Assembly (NCBI GenBank): GCA_900754795.1
Contig: CAAEEA010000053.1
Location: forward strand, 1 to 41,540
Length of the DNA stretch: 41,540 nt
Direction of reading: 5' to 3'
DNA from: Clostridia bacterium
Lineage (GTDB): Bacteria > Bacillota > Clostridia > Peptostreptococcales > Anaerovoracaceae
Positions 1 through 6,323 of the stretch are shown in pieces. Position numbers and translations under genes: made by a program. Every line of letters begins with the position of its first letter. Position 1 is the first letter of the stretch. The notes under the pieces were generated by a model, which had not been told where the DNA came from, did no database searches, and saw only the letters and a program-made list of their open reading frames with translations.

Positions 1-91
1 CGCTACCATTAGTTTGTCCAAGACTAATGAGGTGGCAGAAAGGTGCTAAGAATGGCTCGAATCAAGTATATCAAAGATTTCTACGGACAAT

Positions 92-316
92 TTACCCCTC
101 GATTTCTGTGCCACCTTGGAATTTGAAGGTCATTCGCCCGTCGGCGTGAACGGTCACTGTGTCAATAGTGGTCAACCAGAGCTTTTCGTCAAACTCGGTG
201 AGGGTGTCCAGTTCCTGCATCTCAAACATGAAAGCACCGATAGCTTCTGCCTGGGCTTCCCGTGCCGCCTTTGTGGCGCGGAGCTGCTCAAGCTGTGCCT
301 TGGCTTTTTCGTATTT
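92..316 (-). pseudogene. C-terminal remnant of a large serine recombinase
   Basis: Reading the minus strand from about 316 down to a TAA at 92-94 gives ~75 codons: a coiled segment rich in Ala, Glu and Gln (KAKAQLEQLRATKAAREAQ), then EFDEKLWLTTIDTVTVH, ADGRMTFKFQGGTEIEG and stop. A final stretch of this shape (F-x-E-x-LW...V-x-V-x-x-DG-x-F-x-F-x-x-GTEI) is typical of the end of large serine recombinases found on clostridial integrative elements. The catalytic serine domain and zinc-ribbon region are absent, and this frame is closed by a stop only a few codons upstream of the homologous part, so the piece is a fragment with no start of its own. It abuts an hsdS fragment in another frame. Family assignment rests on recalled C-terminal motifs, not on a search. 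Confidence 0.6.
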
Positions 317-597
317 TCGGCTGCAAAGTTATTGACACATTCTTTAGTTGTAGTCACAGTCCCATCTGCAACCAAATCCGCAATGGATACCCAAGGAATC
401 GTCCCGTTGATCCAATATTCCGTCTCTTTCCGCGGAGGCGTTTTTCCCATCGAATAGTCGACTAAATCTTTAAATCGAATCCACTCCCAGCTTTCGGGAA
501 TATCAAATGGAGTATCCAAAGGATGTAATTCATCGCCGATTTTCTCATAAGGAGTATTATCAGAACTCGGCTGTTTAACGATTACAGCGGAACAAAA
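317..597 (-). pseudogene. hsdS: Internal fragment of type I restriction specificity subunit HsdS
   Basis: Minus-strand residues resembling the start of an HsdS target-recognition domain are visible: SAVIVKQPSSDNTPYEKIGD, then a PFDIPESWEWIRFKDL segment, then GTIPWVSIADL and TVTTTKECVNNFAAENT. The PxxWxW and IPWVxxxD segments are hallmarks of the HsdS fold, in which the protein selects the DNA sequence for the type I methylase/nuclease complex. The fragment lacks the other recognition domain and the conserved helices and runs out of homology at about 317, where the DNA switches to recombinase sequence. The open frame continues to 172 as meaningless sequence. Upstream, the possible ATG at 634-636 lies inside a GC-rich hairpin (624-631 with 649-656), so expression is doubtful. 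No hsdM or hsdR is in the window. Confidence 0.65.
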
Positions 598-714
598 CGC
601 CTCAATCCGCGCAAAAAGCACGAAACCCCGCCGCATAATTGCTCTGCAGCGGGGTTCACTTATGTGCTGAAACGGTCGAAAAGCCTTATTTCAAGCGGTT
701 TTCGGGAGTAGAAA

Positions 715-751
715 AAGTCCACCGTAATTCTATCAAAATTACGGTGGACTT
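715..751 (-). terminator. Intrinsic terminator of tRNA-Ser
   Basis: Two perfectly complementary 15-nt arms (715-729 and 737-751) with a 7-nt loop lie directly past the tRNA-Ser 3' end. On the minus strand the hairpin is followed by a T-run (complement of 712-716). Confidence 0.85.
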
Positions 752-752
752 A

Positions 753-840
753 TGGCGGAGGACATGGGACTCGAACCCACGGGGCGTTGCCGCCTTACTT
801 GATTTCCAATCAAGCTCCTTAGCCACTCGGTCAATCCTCC
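753..840 (-). tRNA. tRNA-Ser (anticodon GGA)
   Basis: The minus strand folds as a class II tRNA: acceptor arm GGAGGAT with GTCCTCC (one G-U pair), D arm GACCGAGTGGCTAAGGAGC, anticodon stem CTTGA/TCAAG enclosing loop TTGGAAA (anticodon GGA, reading UCC and UCU), a long variable arm (GGCGGCAACGCC), a T arm with GGGTTCGAGTCCC, and an encoded CCA. The long variable arm and anticodon make it serine. It stands alone, with its own promoter and terminator. The neighbouring mobile-element scar lies past its 3' end. Confidence 0.95.
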
Positions 841-865
841 ACGGTTTATTTGATCGCGCTATAAT

Positions 866-894
866 AATTTAACATAATCTATGATATTTTGCAA
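866..894 (-). promoter_or_regulatory. Probable promoter of tRNA-Ser
   Basis: On the minus strand TTGCAA (889-894) and TAAATT (866-871) are separated by 17 nt, ending 25 nt upstream of the tRNA 5' end. The -10 box is only a moderate match. Confidence 0.5.
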
Positions 895-956
895 GGGATT
901 TTATTCAAGAATTTAAAACTTGCGCGTTACTCATATGTTTGCGGGGATAATCTCAA

Positions 957-982
957 AAAATCCTTGCAATTGCAGGGATTTT
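957..982. repeat. 26-bp palindrome overlapping the rpsB -35 box
   Basis: AAAATCC-T-TGCAATTGCA-G-GGATTTT reads the same on both strands except for one central-arm pair (T964/G975, which would be a U-G wobble in RNA). It covers the -35 element TTGCAA of the rpsB promoter. It could be an operator, or act as a short hairpin for transcription arriving from upstream. Confidence 0.6.
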
Positions 983-992
983 ATTGTATATT
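964..992 (+). promoter_or_regulatory. Promoter of rpsB-tsf
   Basis: TTGCAA (964-969), a 17-nt spacer and TATATT (987-992) match the vegetative sigma-A consensus well. The expected start at about 999 leaves a leader of ~175 nt before rpsB. Confidence 0.75.
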
Positions 993-998
993 ATTCTG

Positions 999-1160
999 GT
1001 GGCGCCATTAGATAAAGCCACAAATCAAATACAGCACACCGTACTCTTTGGTTGCCGCGCTTTCCTGACATAAGGGTGCGCCGGAGACACAGAGCCTTAA
1101 TTTGCGGCATCGTGATCTTTCCAATGCAAGCGGTATTACGGGAACGGTGGAAGCAAGAAA
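999..1160 (+). promoter_or_regulatory. Candidate structured leader of rpsB mRNA
   Basis: The ~175 nt between the promoter and rpsB hold no convincing ORF but several complementary pairs: GTGGC 999-1003 with GCCAC 1017-1021, and TGCCGC 1053-1058 with GCGGCA 1104-1109. Ribosomal protein genes in Bacillota often carry autoregulatory leaders bound by their own product, and S2 is a known autoregulator in other bacteria. The structure is my inference; I do not recognise a named RNA family. Confidence 0.45.
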
Positions 1161-1175
1161 CCAGGAGGAAACAAA

Positions 1176-1964
1176 ATGGCAGTAATTTCAATGAAACAGC
1201 TCTTAGAAGCAGGCGTTCATTTCGGACACCAGACAAGAAGATGGAACCCTAAGATGGCTCCGTACATCTTCACCGAAAGAAACGGTATCTACATCATAGA
1301 CCTGCAGAAGACAGTTAAGAAGATCGAAGAAGCTTACGATTTCGTAAGAAGCATCGCTGAAGCCGGAAAACCTGTTCTGTTTGTAGGAACAAAGAAGCAG
1401 GCGCAGCAGGCTATCACCGACGAAGCAAAGAGATGCGGCGAATATTATGTAAGTGAAAGATGGCTGGGCGGAATGCTTACAAACCACAAGACCATCGCTC
1501 AGAGGATCAAGAGGCTGGCGGATCTTCACACTATGGAAGAAGACGGCACTTTTGACAAGCTGGCTAAAAAAGAAGTAGTCAAGCTCAGACTCGAAATGAA
1601 CAAACTGGAAAAATTCCTCGGCGGCATCAAGGACATGCCGGAAATGCCGGGAGCAGTTTTCGTAGTTGACCCTAAAAAAGAAAGAATAGCCGTAAAAGAA
1701 GCAAGGATCCTCGGAATACCTGTTGTAGGAATCGTAGACACCAACTGCGATCCGGATGACGTGGACTATGTGATCCCGGCCAATGACGATGCTATCAGAG
1801 CCGTAAAGCTGATCGCCGGAAGAATGGCTGACGCCGTTATTGAAGGACATCAGGGCGAAAGCTTTGACGATGGAGAAGGCGAAGAAGCTGCCGCAGAAGC
1901 GGAAGCTCCTGAAACCGAAGATGTAAACGAAGAGGCTGAAGAAGCCGAAGAAGCTGATAAATAA
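1176..1964 (+). CDS. rpsB: 30S ribosomal protein S2
   Basis: 262 residues, the usual S2 length plus a tail. The N-terminus MAVISMKQLLEAGVHFGHQT and the RWNPKMAPYIF, ERWLGGMLTN and GIPVVGIVDTNCDP segments are diagnostic of S2, which sits on the solvent side of the small subunit between head and body and is needed to recruit S1 or the mRNA. The last ~35 residues are almost entirely Glu, Ala and Asp, an acidic tail often seen in clostridial S2 proteins. AGGAGG at about 1162 places the ATG at 1176. It is followed after 28 nt by tsf in the same transcript, behind a consensus promoter and long leader. Unlike many Bacillota, pyrH and frr do not follow tsf. Confidence 0.98.
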   Translation: MAVISMKQLLEAGVHFGHQTRRWNPKMAPYIFTERNGIYIIDLQKTVKKIEEAYDFVRSIAEAGKPVLFVGTKKQAQQAITDEAKRCGEYYVSERWLGGMLTNHKTIAQRIKRLADLHTMEEDGTFDKLAKKEVVKLRLEMNKLEKFLGGIKDMPEMPGAVFVVDPKKERIAVKEARILGIPVVGIVDTNCDPDDVDYVIPANDDAIRAVKLIAGRMADAVIEGHQGESFDDGEGEEAAAEAEAPETEDVNEEAEEAEEADK

Positions 1965-1992
1965 GCCAATATTTTTTCGGGAGGAGATAAAA

Positions 1993-2916
1993 ATGGCAGT
2001 AACCGCGCAATTAGTAAAAGAACTTAGAGAACGTACCGGAGCCGGCATGATGGACTGCAAAAAGGTTCTGGTTGAAACTGACGGAGATATAGACAAGGCC
2101 ATAGAACTGCTGAGAGAAAAAGGTCTGGCCAAAGCCGCAAAAAAAGCGGGCAGGATCGCTGCGGAAGGTCTGGTAAAAGTTGCGATGACGCCGGATCATG
2201 ACGCCGCGGCTATCATCGAAGTAAACTCCGAGACAGACTTTGTCGCTAAGAACGAAGAATTCGTTCAGTTCGTTGAGAAGCTGGCCGAAATGGCGCTTAA
2301 CGCTGACAATGACAACATGGAAGATTTCAGATCAATGTACTACGAAGACGAAGGTACGGTTGATGACGCTTTGAAGAGCAAGATCGCCAAGATAGGCGAA
2401 AACCTCAACATCAGAAGATTCCACAAGCTCACCACCCCGGGCGTGATATATACAAGCTATATCCACGGCGGCGGAAAGATCGGCGTTATCGTCGGTATAG
2501 AAACAGAAGCTTCTCATGATGAGATCGAAGTATGCGCCAAAGACGTTGCCATGCAGGTAGCTTCAATGAGCCCTAAATTTGTAAACGACGATCAGGTTGA
2601 TCAGGCCTGGCTTGAATCCGAAACGGAGATCGCCAGACAGCAGCTCCTCAATGAAGGCAAAAAAGAAGAACTGCTCGACAGGATCATTCCGGGCAAGATC
2701 AAGGCTATTCTCAAAGAAGTATGTCTTGTTGACCAGAAATTCGTTAAGAACAGCGACATGACCGTAGCGCAGTATGTGGACAGCGTTGCGAAAGAAATCG
2801 GCAAGCCGATGAGAGTCGCTGAAATGGTAAGATATGAAGTAGGCGAAGGAATCGAAAAGAAAGAAGAAGACTTTGCCGCCGAAGTAGCCGCTCAGGCTGC
2901 CGCCGCTCAGAAATAA
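1993..2916 (+). CDS. tsf: Elongation factor Ts
   Basis: 307 residues. EF-Ts is the guanine-nucleotide exchange factor that regenerates EF-Tu-GTP during translation. The N-terminal UBA-like domain (LVKELRERTGAGMMDCKKVL, residues ~6-25), the EF-Tu-contacting SETDFVAKN motif (~79-87) and the C-terminal core ending VRYEVGEGIEKKEEDFAAEV are all intact. GGGAGGAG just upstream of 1993 fixes the ATG. It is the second and last gene of the rpsB operon, ended by a strong hairpin at 2962-2991. Confidence 0.98.
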   Translation: MAVTAQLVKELRERTGAGMMDCKKVLVETDGDIDKAIELLREKGLAKAAKKAGRIAAEGLVKVAMTPDHDAAAIIEVNSETDFVAKNEEFVQFVEKLAEMALNADNDNMEDFRSMYYEDEGTVDDALKSKIAKIGENLNIRRFHKLTTPGVIYTSYIHGGGKIGVIVGIETEASHDEIEVCAKDVAMQVASMSPKFVNDDQVDQAWLESETEIARQQLLNEGKKEELLDRIIPGKIKAILKEVCLVDQKFVKNSDMTVAQYVDSVAKEIGKPMRVAEMVRYEVGEGIEKKEEDFAAEVAAQAAAAQK

Positions 2917-2961
2917 AATACCGGCCGCGGCAATCTGCAGGAGCGTCTGAAACAGAGTTTG

Positions 2962-2991
2962 AAAACCGGAGGACATTTTCCTCCGGTTTTT
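2962..2991 (+). terminator. Intrinsic terminator of rpsB-tsf
   Basis: A 12-bp GC-rich stem (2962-2973 with 2979-2990) with a 5-nt loop ends in a T-run, 46 nt after the tsf stop codon. The arms begin with A-run and end with T-run, so it may also work on the other strand. Confidence 0.9.
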
Positions 2992-3033
2992 GTATGTTTT
3001 ATGAATACCGTGTTTTCAAAGATCATATTGCGC

Positions 3034-3062
3034 TTGAAAGAGATTTTTTTCTGGGATATTAT
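3034..3062 (+). promoter_or_regulatory. Promoter of the Xaa-Pro aminopeptidase gene
   Basis: TTGAAA (3034-3039), a 17-nt spacer and TATTAT (3057-3062) lie just ahead of the AAGGAGGTG ribosome site of the gene at 3085. Confidence 0.7.
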
Positions 3063-3084
3063 AATTTCAAAGGAGGTGTGTTTA

Positions 3085-4845
3085 ATGTCACAAAGCATAC
3101 GGCAGCGGCTCGCCGCCCTGCGCGGAGAAATGGCGAGGAGGAGCATAGACGCTTATATCATACCGACCACAGATTTTCACGGATCAGAATATGTAAATGA
3201 TTATTTTAAGTGCCGTGAATGGATATCGGGCTTTACCGGATCTGCCGGAACTCTCGCGGTGACTCCTGATAAGGCGGGTCTCTGGACAGACGGCAGGTAT
3301 TTTCTGCAGGCTGAGACGCAGTTAAAAGGCAGCGGAATAATGCTGATGAAGATGGGACAGCCCGGCGTTCCCGATATAGAGGAATGGCTTGACGCCGAGA
3401 TTCCAAAAAGCGGAACTGTGGGATTTGACGGACGTGTGATTGACGCGCGCTTCGGGGCGAAACTCCGGAAACGTTTCAACCTTAAATATGATGAAGACCT
3501 TGTGGGGATCATATGGCAGGACAGACCGAACCTGCACGGTAATAAGATAAGAGAGATACCGGACAGCGTTACGGGGGAGACTTCGGCGCGAAAACTTGCC
3601 CGGCTGCGCAAAGCCATGGAAGAGAAAAAAGCCGGCCGGCACCTCATCACAGGACTGGAAGAGATAGCGTGGCTGTATAATCTCCGCGGGAGCGATGTGA
3701 AATATACACCTGTATTTTATGCTTTTGCCCTTATAGGCAGGCAAGAGGAAAAAATATACGCTCTCGATACCGAAGGAGCCGCCTTCTGCCTTGAAAACAG
3801 AAAACATGAGAAAGGAATGATAAAGCCGGAGATATTGCCTTATTTCCGGATATTTGAGGATATAAAAAAGCTGAACGGAGAGCGGGTTTTGCTTGATGAA
3901 AACAGGGTGAGCTGGGCTCTGCTGAGATCGCTGCCGCGGGACGCGGCGATCATCAGCGCCCCAGATCCGGTGGAAATGATGAAAGCGATAAAAAACCGGA
4001 CAGAGATAAAATCTTCAGAGCAGGCTCATATAAAAGACGGAATTGCAATGGTGAAATTTATATACTGGCTGAAGACCAACGCCGGCGCTTTGGATATGAC
4101 TGAAATTTCAGCGGCGCGCAAACTGGAGCACTTTCGCCGGAGTCAAAAGGGCTGCTTTGATCTCAGCTTTGAGACCATATCAGGATATATGGAAAACGGA
4201 GCGATCATTCACTATGCGCCGTCTGCGGCCACGGATAAAAAACTTGAGCCGGAAGGACTGCTCCTTGTGGATTCCGGGGGACAGTATGATGACGGTACGA
4301 CCGATATAACGAGGACGATTTCTCTCGGTCCTCTTTCAGATGAGATGAAAGAGGATTATACAGCGGTTTTAAAGGCAAACCTGGCTCTTTCTATGGCGAA
4401 GTTTAGAAGAGGAACTACCGGCAGCGAACTTGATGAGATCGCCCGTCAGCCCCTCAGACCCAGAGGGCTTGATTTTGATCACGGAACGGGTCACGGAGTG
4501 GGTCATATACTGAGCGTTCATGAAGGCCCTAACAGGATAAGCAAAAATGGCGGCGAATGTCCGATACTGCCGGGAATGATAACCACCGATGAACCCGGCG
4601 TCTACAAAGAAGGAAAATACGGTATAAGGCTTGAAAATGAGCTGCTCTGTACAGAGGGAGATATGCTTGAATTTCGCCCGCTGACAATGTGCCCTTTTGA
4701 CAGAGAGGCGATACTGCCTGAAATGCTTACTGCCGGGGAAAGGTCATACCTTAACAATTATCACGCGGAAGTATTCAGGACGCTTTCGCCTTATCTGGAC
4801 AGCGAGACAGCCGGATGGCTGAAAGAGCAGACAGAAGAAATATGA
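3085..4845 (+). CDS. Xaa-Pro aminopeptidase (peptidase family M24)
   Basis: 586 residues from the ATG at 3085, chosen because AAGGAGGTG sits just upstream and the protein then starts MSQSIRQRLAALRGEM as in relatives. The enzyme removes an N-terminal residue that precedes proline and is cytoplasmic (no signal peptide). It has the long three-part form: two creatinase-N-like domains (with SGFTGSAGTLAVT and WTDGRYFLQA) and a C-terminal pita-bread catalytic domain. The five dinuclear metal ligands are visible: D396 and D407 (VDSGGQYDDGTTDITRT), His in the HGTGHGVGH segment, Glu in TTDEPG and Glu in GIRLENEL. The gene is monocistronic with its own promoter and ends 4 bp from the convergent HAD gene. 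Symbol left empty because pepP and other names are used for this family. Confidence 0.93.
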   Translation: MSQSIRQRLAALRGEMARRSIDAYIIPTTDFHGSEYVNDYFKCREWISGFTGSAGTLAVTPDKAGLWTDGRYFLQAETQLKGSGIMLMKMGQPGVPDIEEWLDAEIPKSGTVGFDGRVIDARFGAKLRKRFNLKYDEDLVGIIWQDRPNLHGNKIREIPDSVTGETSARKLARLRKAMEEKKAGRHLITGLEEIAWLYNLRGSDVKYTPVFYAFALIGRQEEKIYALDTEGAAFCLENRKHEKGMIKPEILPYFRIFEDIKKLNGERVLLDENRVSWALLRSLPRDAAIISAPDPVEMMKAIKNRTEIKSSEQAHIKDGIAMVKFIYWLKTNAGALDMTEISAARKLEHFRRSQKGCFDLSFETISGYMENGAIIHYAPSAATDKKLEPEGLLLVDSGGQYDDGTTDITRTISLGPLSDEMKEDYTAVLKANLALSMAKFRRGTTGSELDEIARQPLRPRGLDFDHGTGHGVGHILSVHEGPNRISKNGGECPILPGMITTDEPGVYKEGKYGIRLENELLCTEGDMLEFRPLTMCPFDREAILPEMLTAGERSYLNNYHAEVFRTLSPYLDSETAGWLKEQTEEI

Positions 4846-4849
4846 CGGA

Positions 4850-5659
4850 TTAAAGACAGAATTTTTCTATGGCTTCTGCCACTCCCAGAGAACGTTCGGA
4901 TACAGAGACATAAGACGCGGCGGCTTTGAGAGAGTCTACGGAATTGGCGACTGCCACTCCGACTCCTGCCCACTTTATCATTTCCGCGTCATTGGTATTG
5001 TCTCCGCATGCCATGACGTCGCGGCGGTCTATACCGAGCTTTTCGCATAGCAGAGAAAGAGAATGAGCCTTGTTGACGCCTTCGGGCATTATTTCGATAA
5101 GGTAAGGCTGTGACTGGGCAAGATAAGCCTCACCGCCCAGATACCCGGCCAGCTCAGCCTGATAAGCGGCTGTTTTTTCGGGCGGAGTAACTATCATTGC
5201 CTTGGGAGACGGGCTGAAATCATAGTTTTCAAAGTCTCCGGCTTCGATGGCGGCAGTATTTGCAAGATCCGGATCTATAGTCGTGCCTTCTGTCACTTTC
5301 TCTACCAGTATTTTATGATCTTTGTAAAACTGGCAGTACAGACCGCGCTGTTTACAGAATGAAACGACTTTTTTCATGGTGTTTACAGGAAGAAAGGCAG
5401 AGAAGAGCGGAGTACCGTCGGCTTCAGTTACCAGGGAGCCGTTGTAGCATACGATCTTACACCCGCCGGATCGGCAGGAGGATATGCCTCCTATCTCTTC
5501 GGCGTATTTTTTTGCCGAAAGATAGATGCGGCCTGTGGCAAGGGTCACAACTGTTCCGGAAGCGGCGAGTGATCTGAGCAGGCCGAGAGCTTTGGGATGT
5601 ATTTCGTTATCTTTTTCAAGAAGAGTATTGTCAAGGTCAAGAGCAATAAGTCTTATCAT
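4850..5659 (-). CDS. Cof-type HAD-IIB family phosphatase
   Basis: 269 residues, the common length of the family. HAD motif I is DLDNTLL (residues 8-14; the first Asp is the nucleophile), motif II lies in VVTLATGR, and motif IV is CGDNTNDAEMI near residue 220. The long insert between motifs II and III is the type IIB cap that selects the substrate. Such proteins hydrolyse sugar phosphates, flavin mononucleotide or pyridoxal phosphate; the substrate cannot be read from sequence. GAGGTG lies just before the ATG. It is last in a minus-strand run with the ABC transporter genes, 31 nt after the 3-TM protein, and its stop faces the aminopeptidase stop with 4 nt between. Confidence 0.9.
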   Translation of the reverse strand: MIRLIALDLDNTLLEKDNEIHPKALGLLRSLAASGTVVTLATGRIYLSAKKYAEEIGGISSCRSGGCKIVCYNGSLVTEADGTPLFSAFLPVNTMKKVVSFCKQRGLYCQFYKDHKILVEKVTEGTTIDPDLANTAAIEAGDFENYDFSPSPKAMIVTPPEKTAAYQAELAGYLGGEAYLAQSQPYLIEIMPEGVNKAHSLSLLCEKLGIDRRDVMACGDNTNDAEMIKWAGVGVAVANSVDSLKAAASYVSVSERSLGVAEAIEKFCL

Positions 5660-5690
5660 ATTTCACCTCAGTGTTTTACCTGATAACGGT

Positions 5691-6296
5691 TCAGATTATT
5701 TTTACAAGTTCAAGCAGAGTGCACAGTATCAGCAGAAGCTGGATTATCCAGTAAAATGCCGTATACAGATGACGTGTGCGGGGCTTGTAGAGGATTTCGC
5801 CGGGTCTGACGTGAGAAATAGGGCGATGAACTTTGAAACAGTACATGGGCATCTCGTTCAGCCCGTCAATGGATTCCTGCGTTTTCCAGTCTTCAGCCGA
5901 CTCATCGGCGGCGCCGAACAGATTGATGTGAAGCAGATTATAGCATTTCTGAGCATAAAATATATGGCGGCTGAAAGCGTTGTTCCATCTTGCCGTCAGC
6001 ACCATGGAGAGAAATCCCGCTACAGTGAGAAAAAGGTATATGCCGAATGTGACGGCCGGATTGAGGGTGCCGGCAAACGCCATGGCTCCTGCTACAAGAG
6101 CAAGGAAGATACTGTTAAATGTCAGTCTCTCGTTTTCAAGATGCCGGGCGTGTTCAAGGTTCTGGCACATGCACTGGGTGATAAACTCAGTCTGTCTTTC
6201 ATCAAGGCTCTGCCCTTCAAATCTCTTCCACAGAGAATAATCAAATGTGTGCCTGTCAAGAGATTCCTTGCTTTTAAGGAAGTTGCTTTCTTTCAT
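5691..6296 (-). CDS. Unrecognised three-TM membrane protein
   Basis: 201 residues; I do not recognise the family. The N-terminal ~57 residues are charged and probably helical (SLDERQTEFITQCMCQNLEH). Two hydrophobic segments follow closely (59-77, 82-101), then a ~75-residue soluble region with several Cys, His and Trp residues, and a third segment at the very C-terminus (178-200). There is no signal peptide. The arrangement (helical head, TM hairpin, soluble domain, terminal TM) is like that of small membrane effector or signalling proteins, but that is only a resemblance. GGGAGG lies 8 nt before the ATG. It starts 27 nt after the ABC permease stop, so it is likely co-transcribed and might be an accessory subunit of the transporter. 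Confidence 0.75.
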   Translation of the reverse strand: MKESNFLKSKESLDRHTFDYSLWKRFEGQSLDERQTEFITQCMCQNLEHARHLENERLTFNSIFLALVAGAMAFAGTLNPAVTFGIYLFLTVAGFLSMVLTARWNNAFSRHIFYAQKCYNLLHINLFGAADESAEDWKTQESIDGLNEMPMYCFKVHRPISHVRPGEILYKPRTRHLYTAFYWIIQLLLILCTLLELVKII

Positions 6297-6323
6297 GATA
6301 TACGCCTCCCGCGGTACTGTGTC

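Noticed and set aside
639..872. 77-codon plus-strand frame
   Set aside because: It runs across the tRNA-Ser gene and its terminator in antisense and has no ribosome site.
1203..2132. 309-codon open frame on the minus strand across rpsB and tsf
   Set aside because: It is antisense to two unmistakable genes, has no ribosome site and encodes a Phe/Ser-rich product typical of reading an AGA/GAA-rich gene backwards.
2959..3084. N-terminal extension of the aminopeptidase from 2959
   Set aside because: It would include the tsf terminator and the aminopeptidase promoter; the ATG at 3085 has a strong ribosome site and matches the family start.
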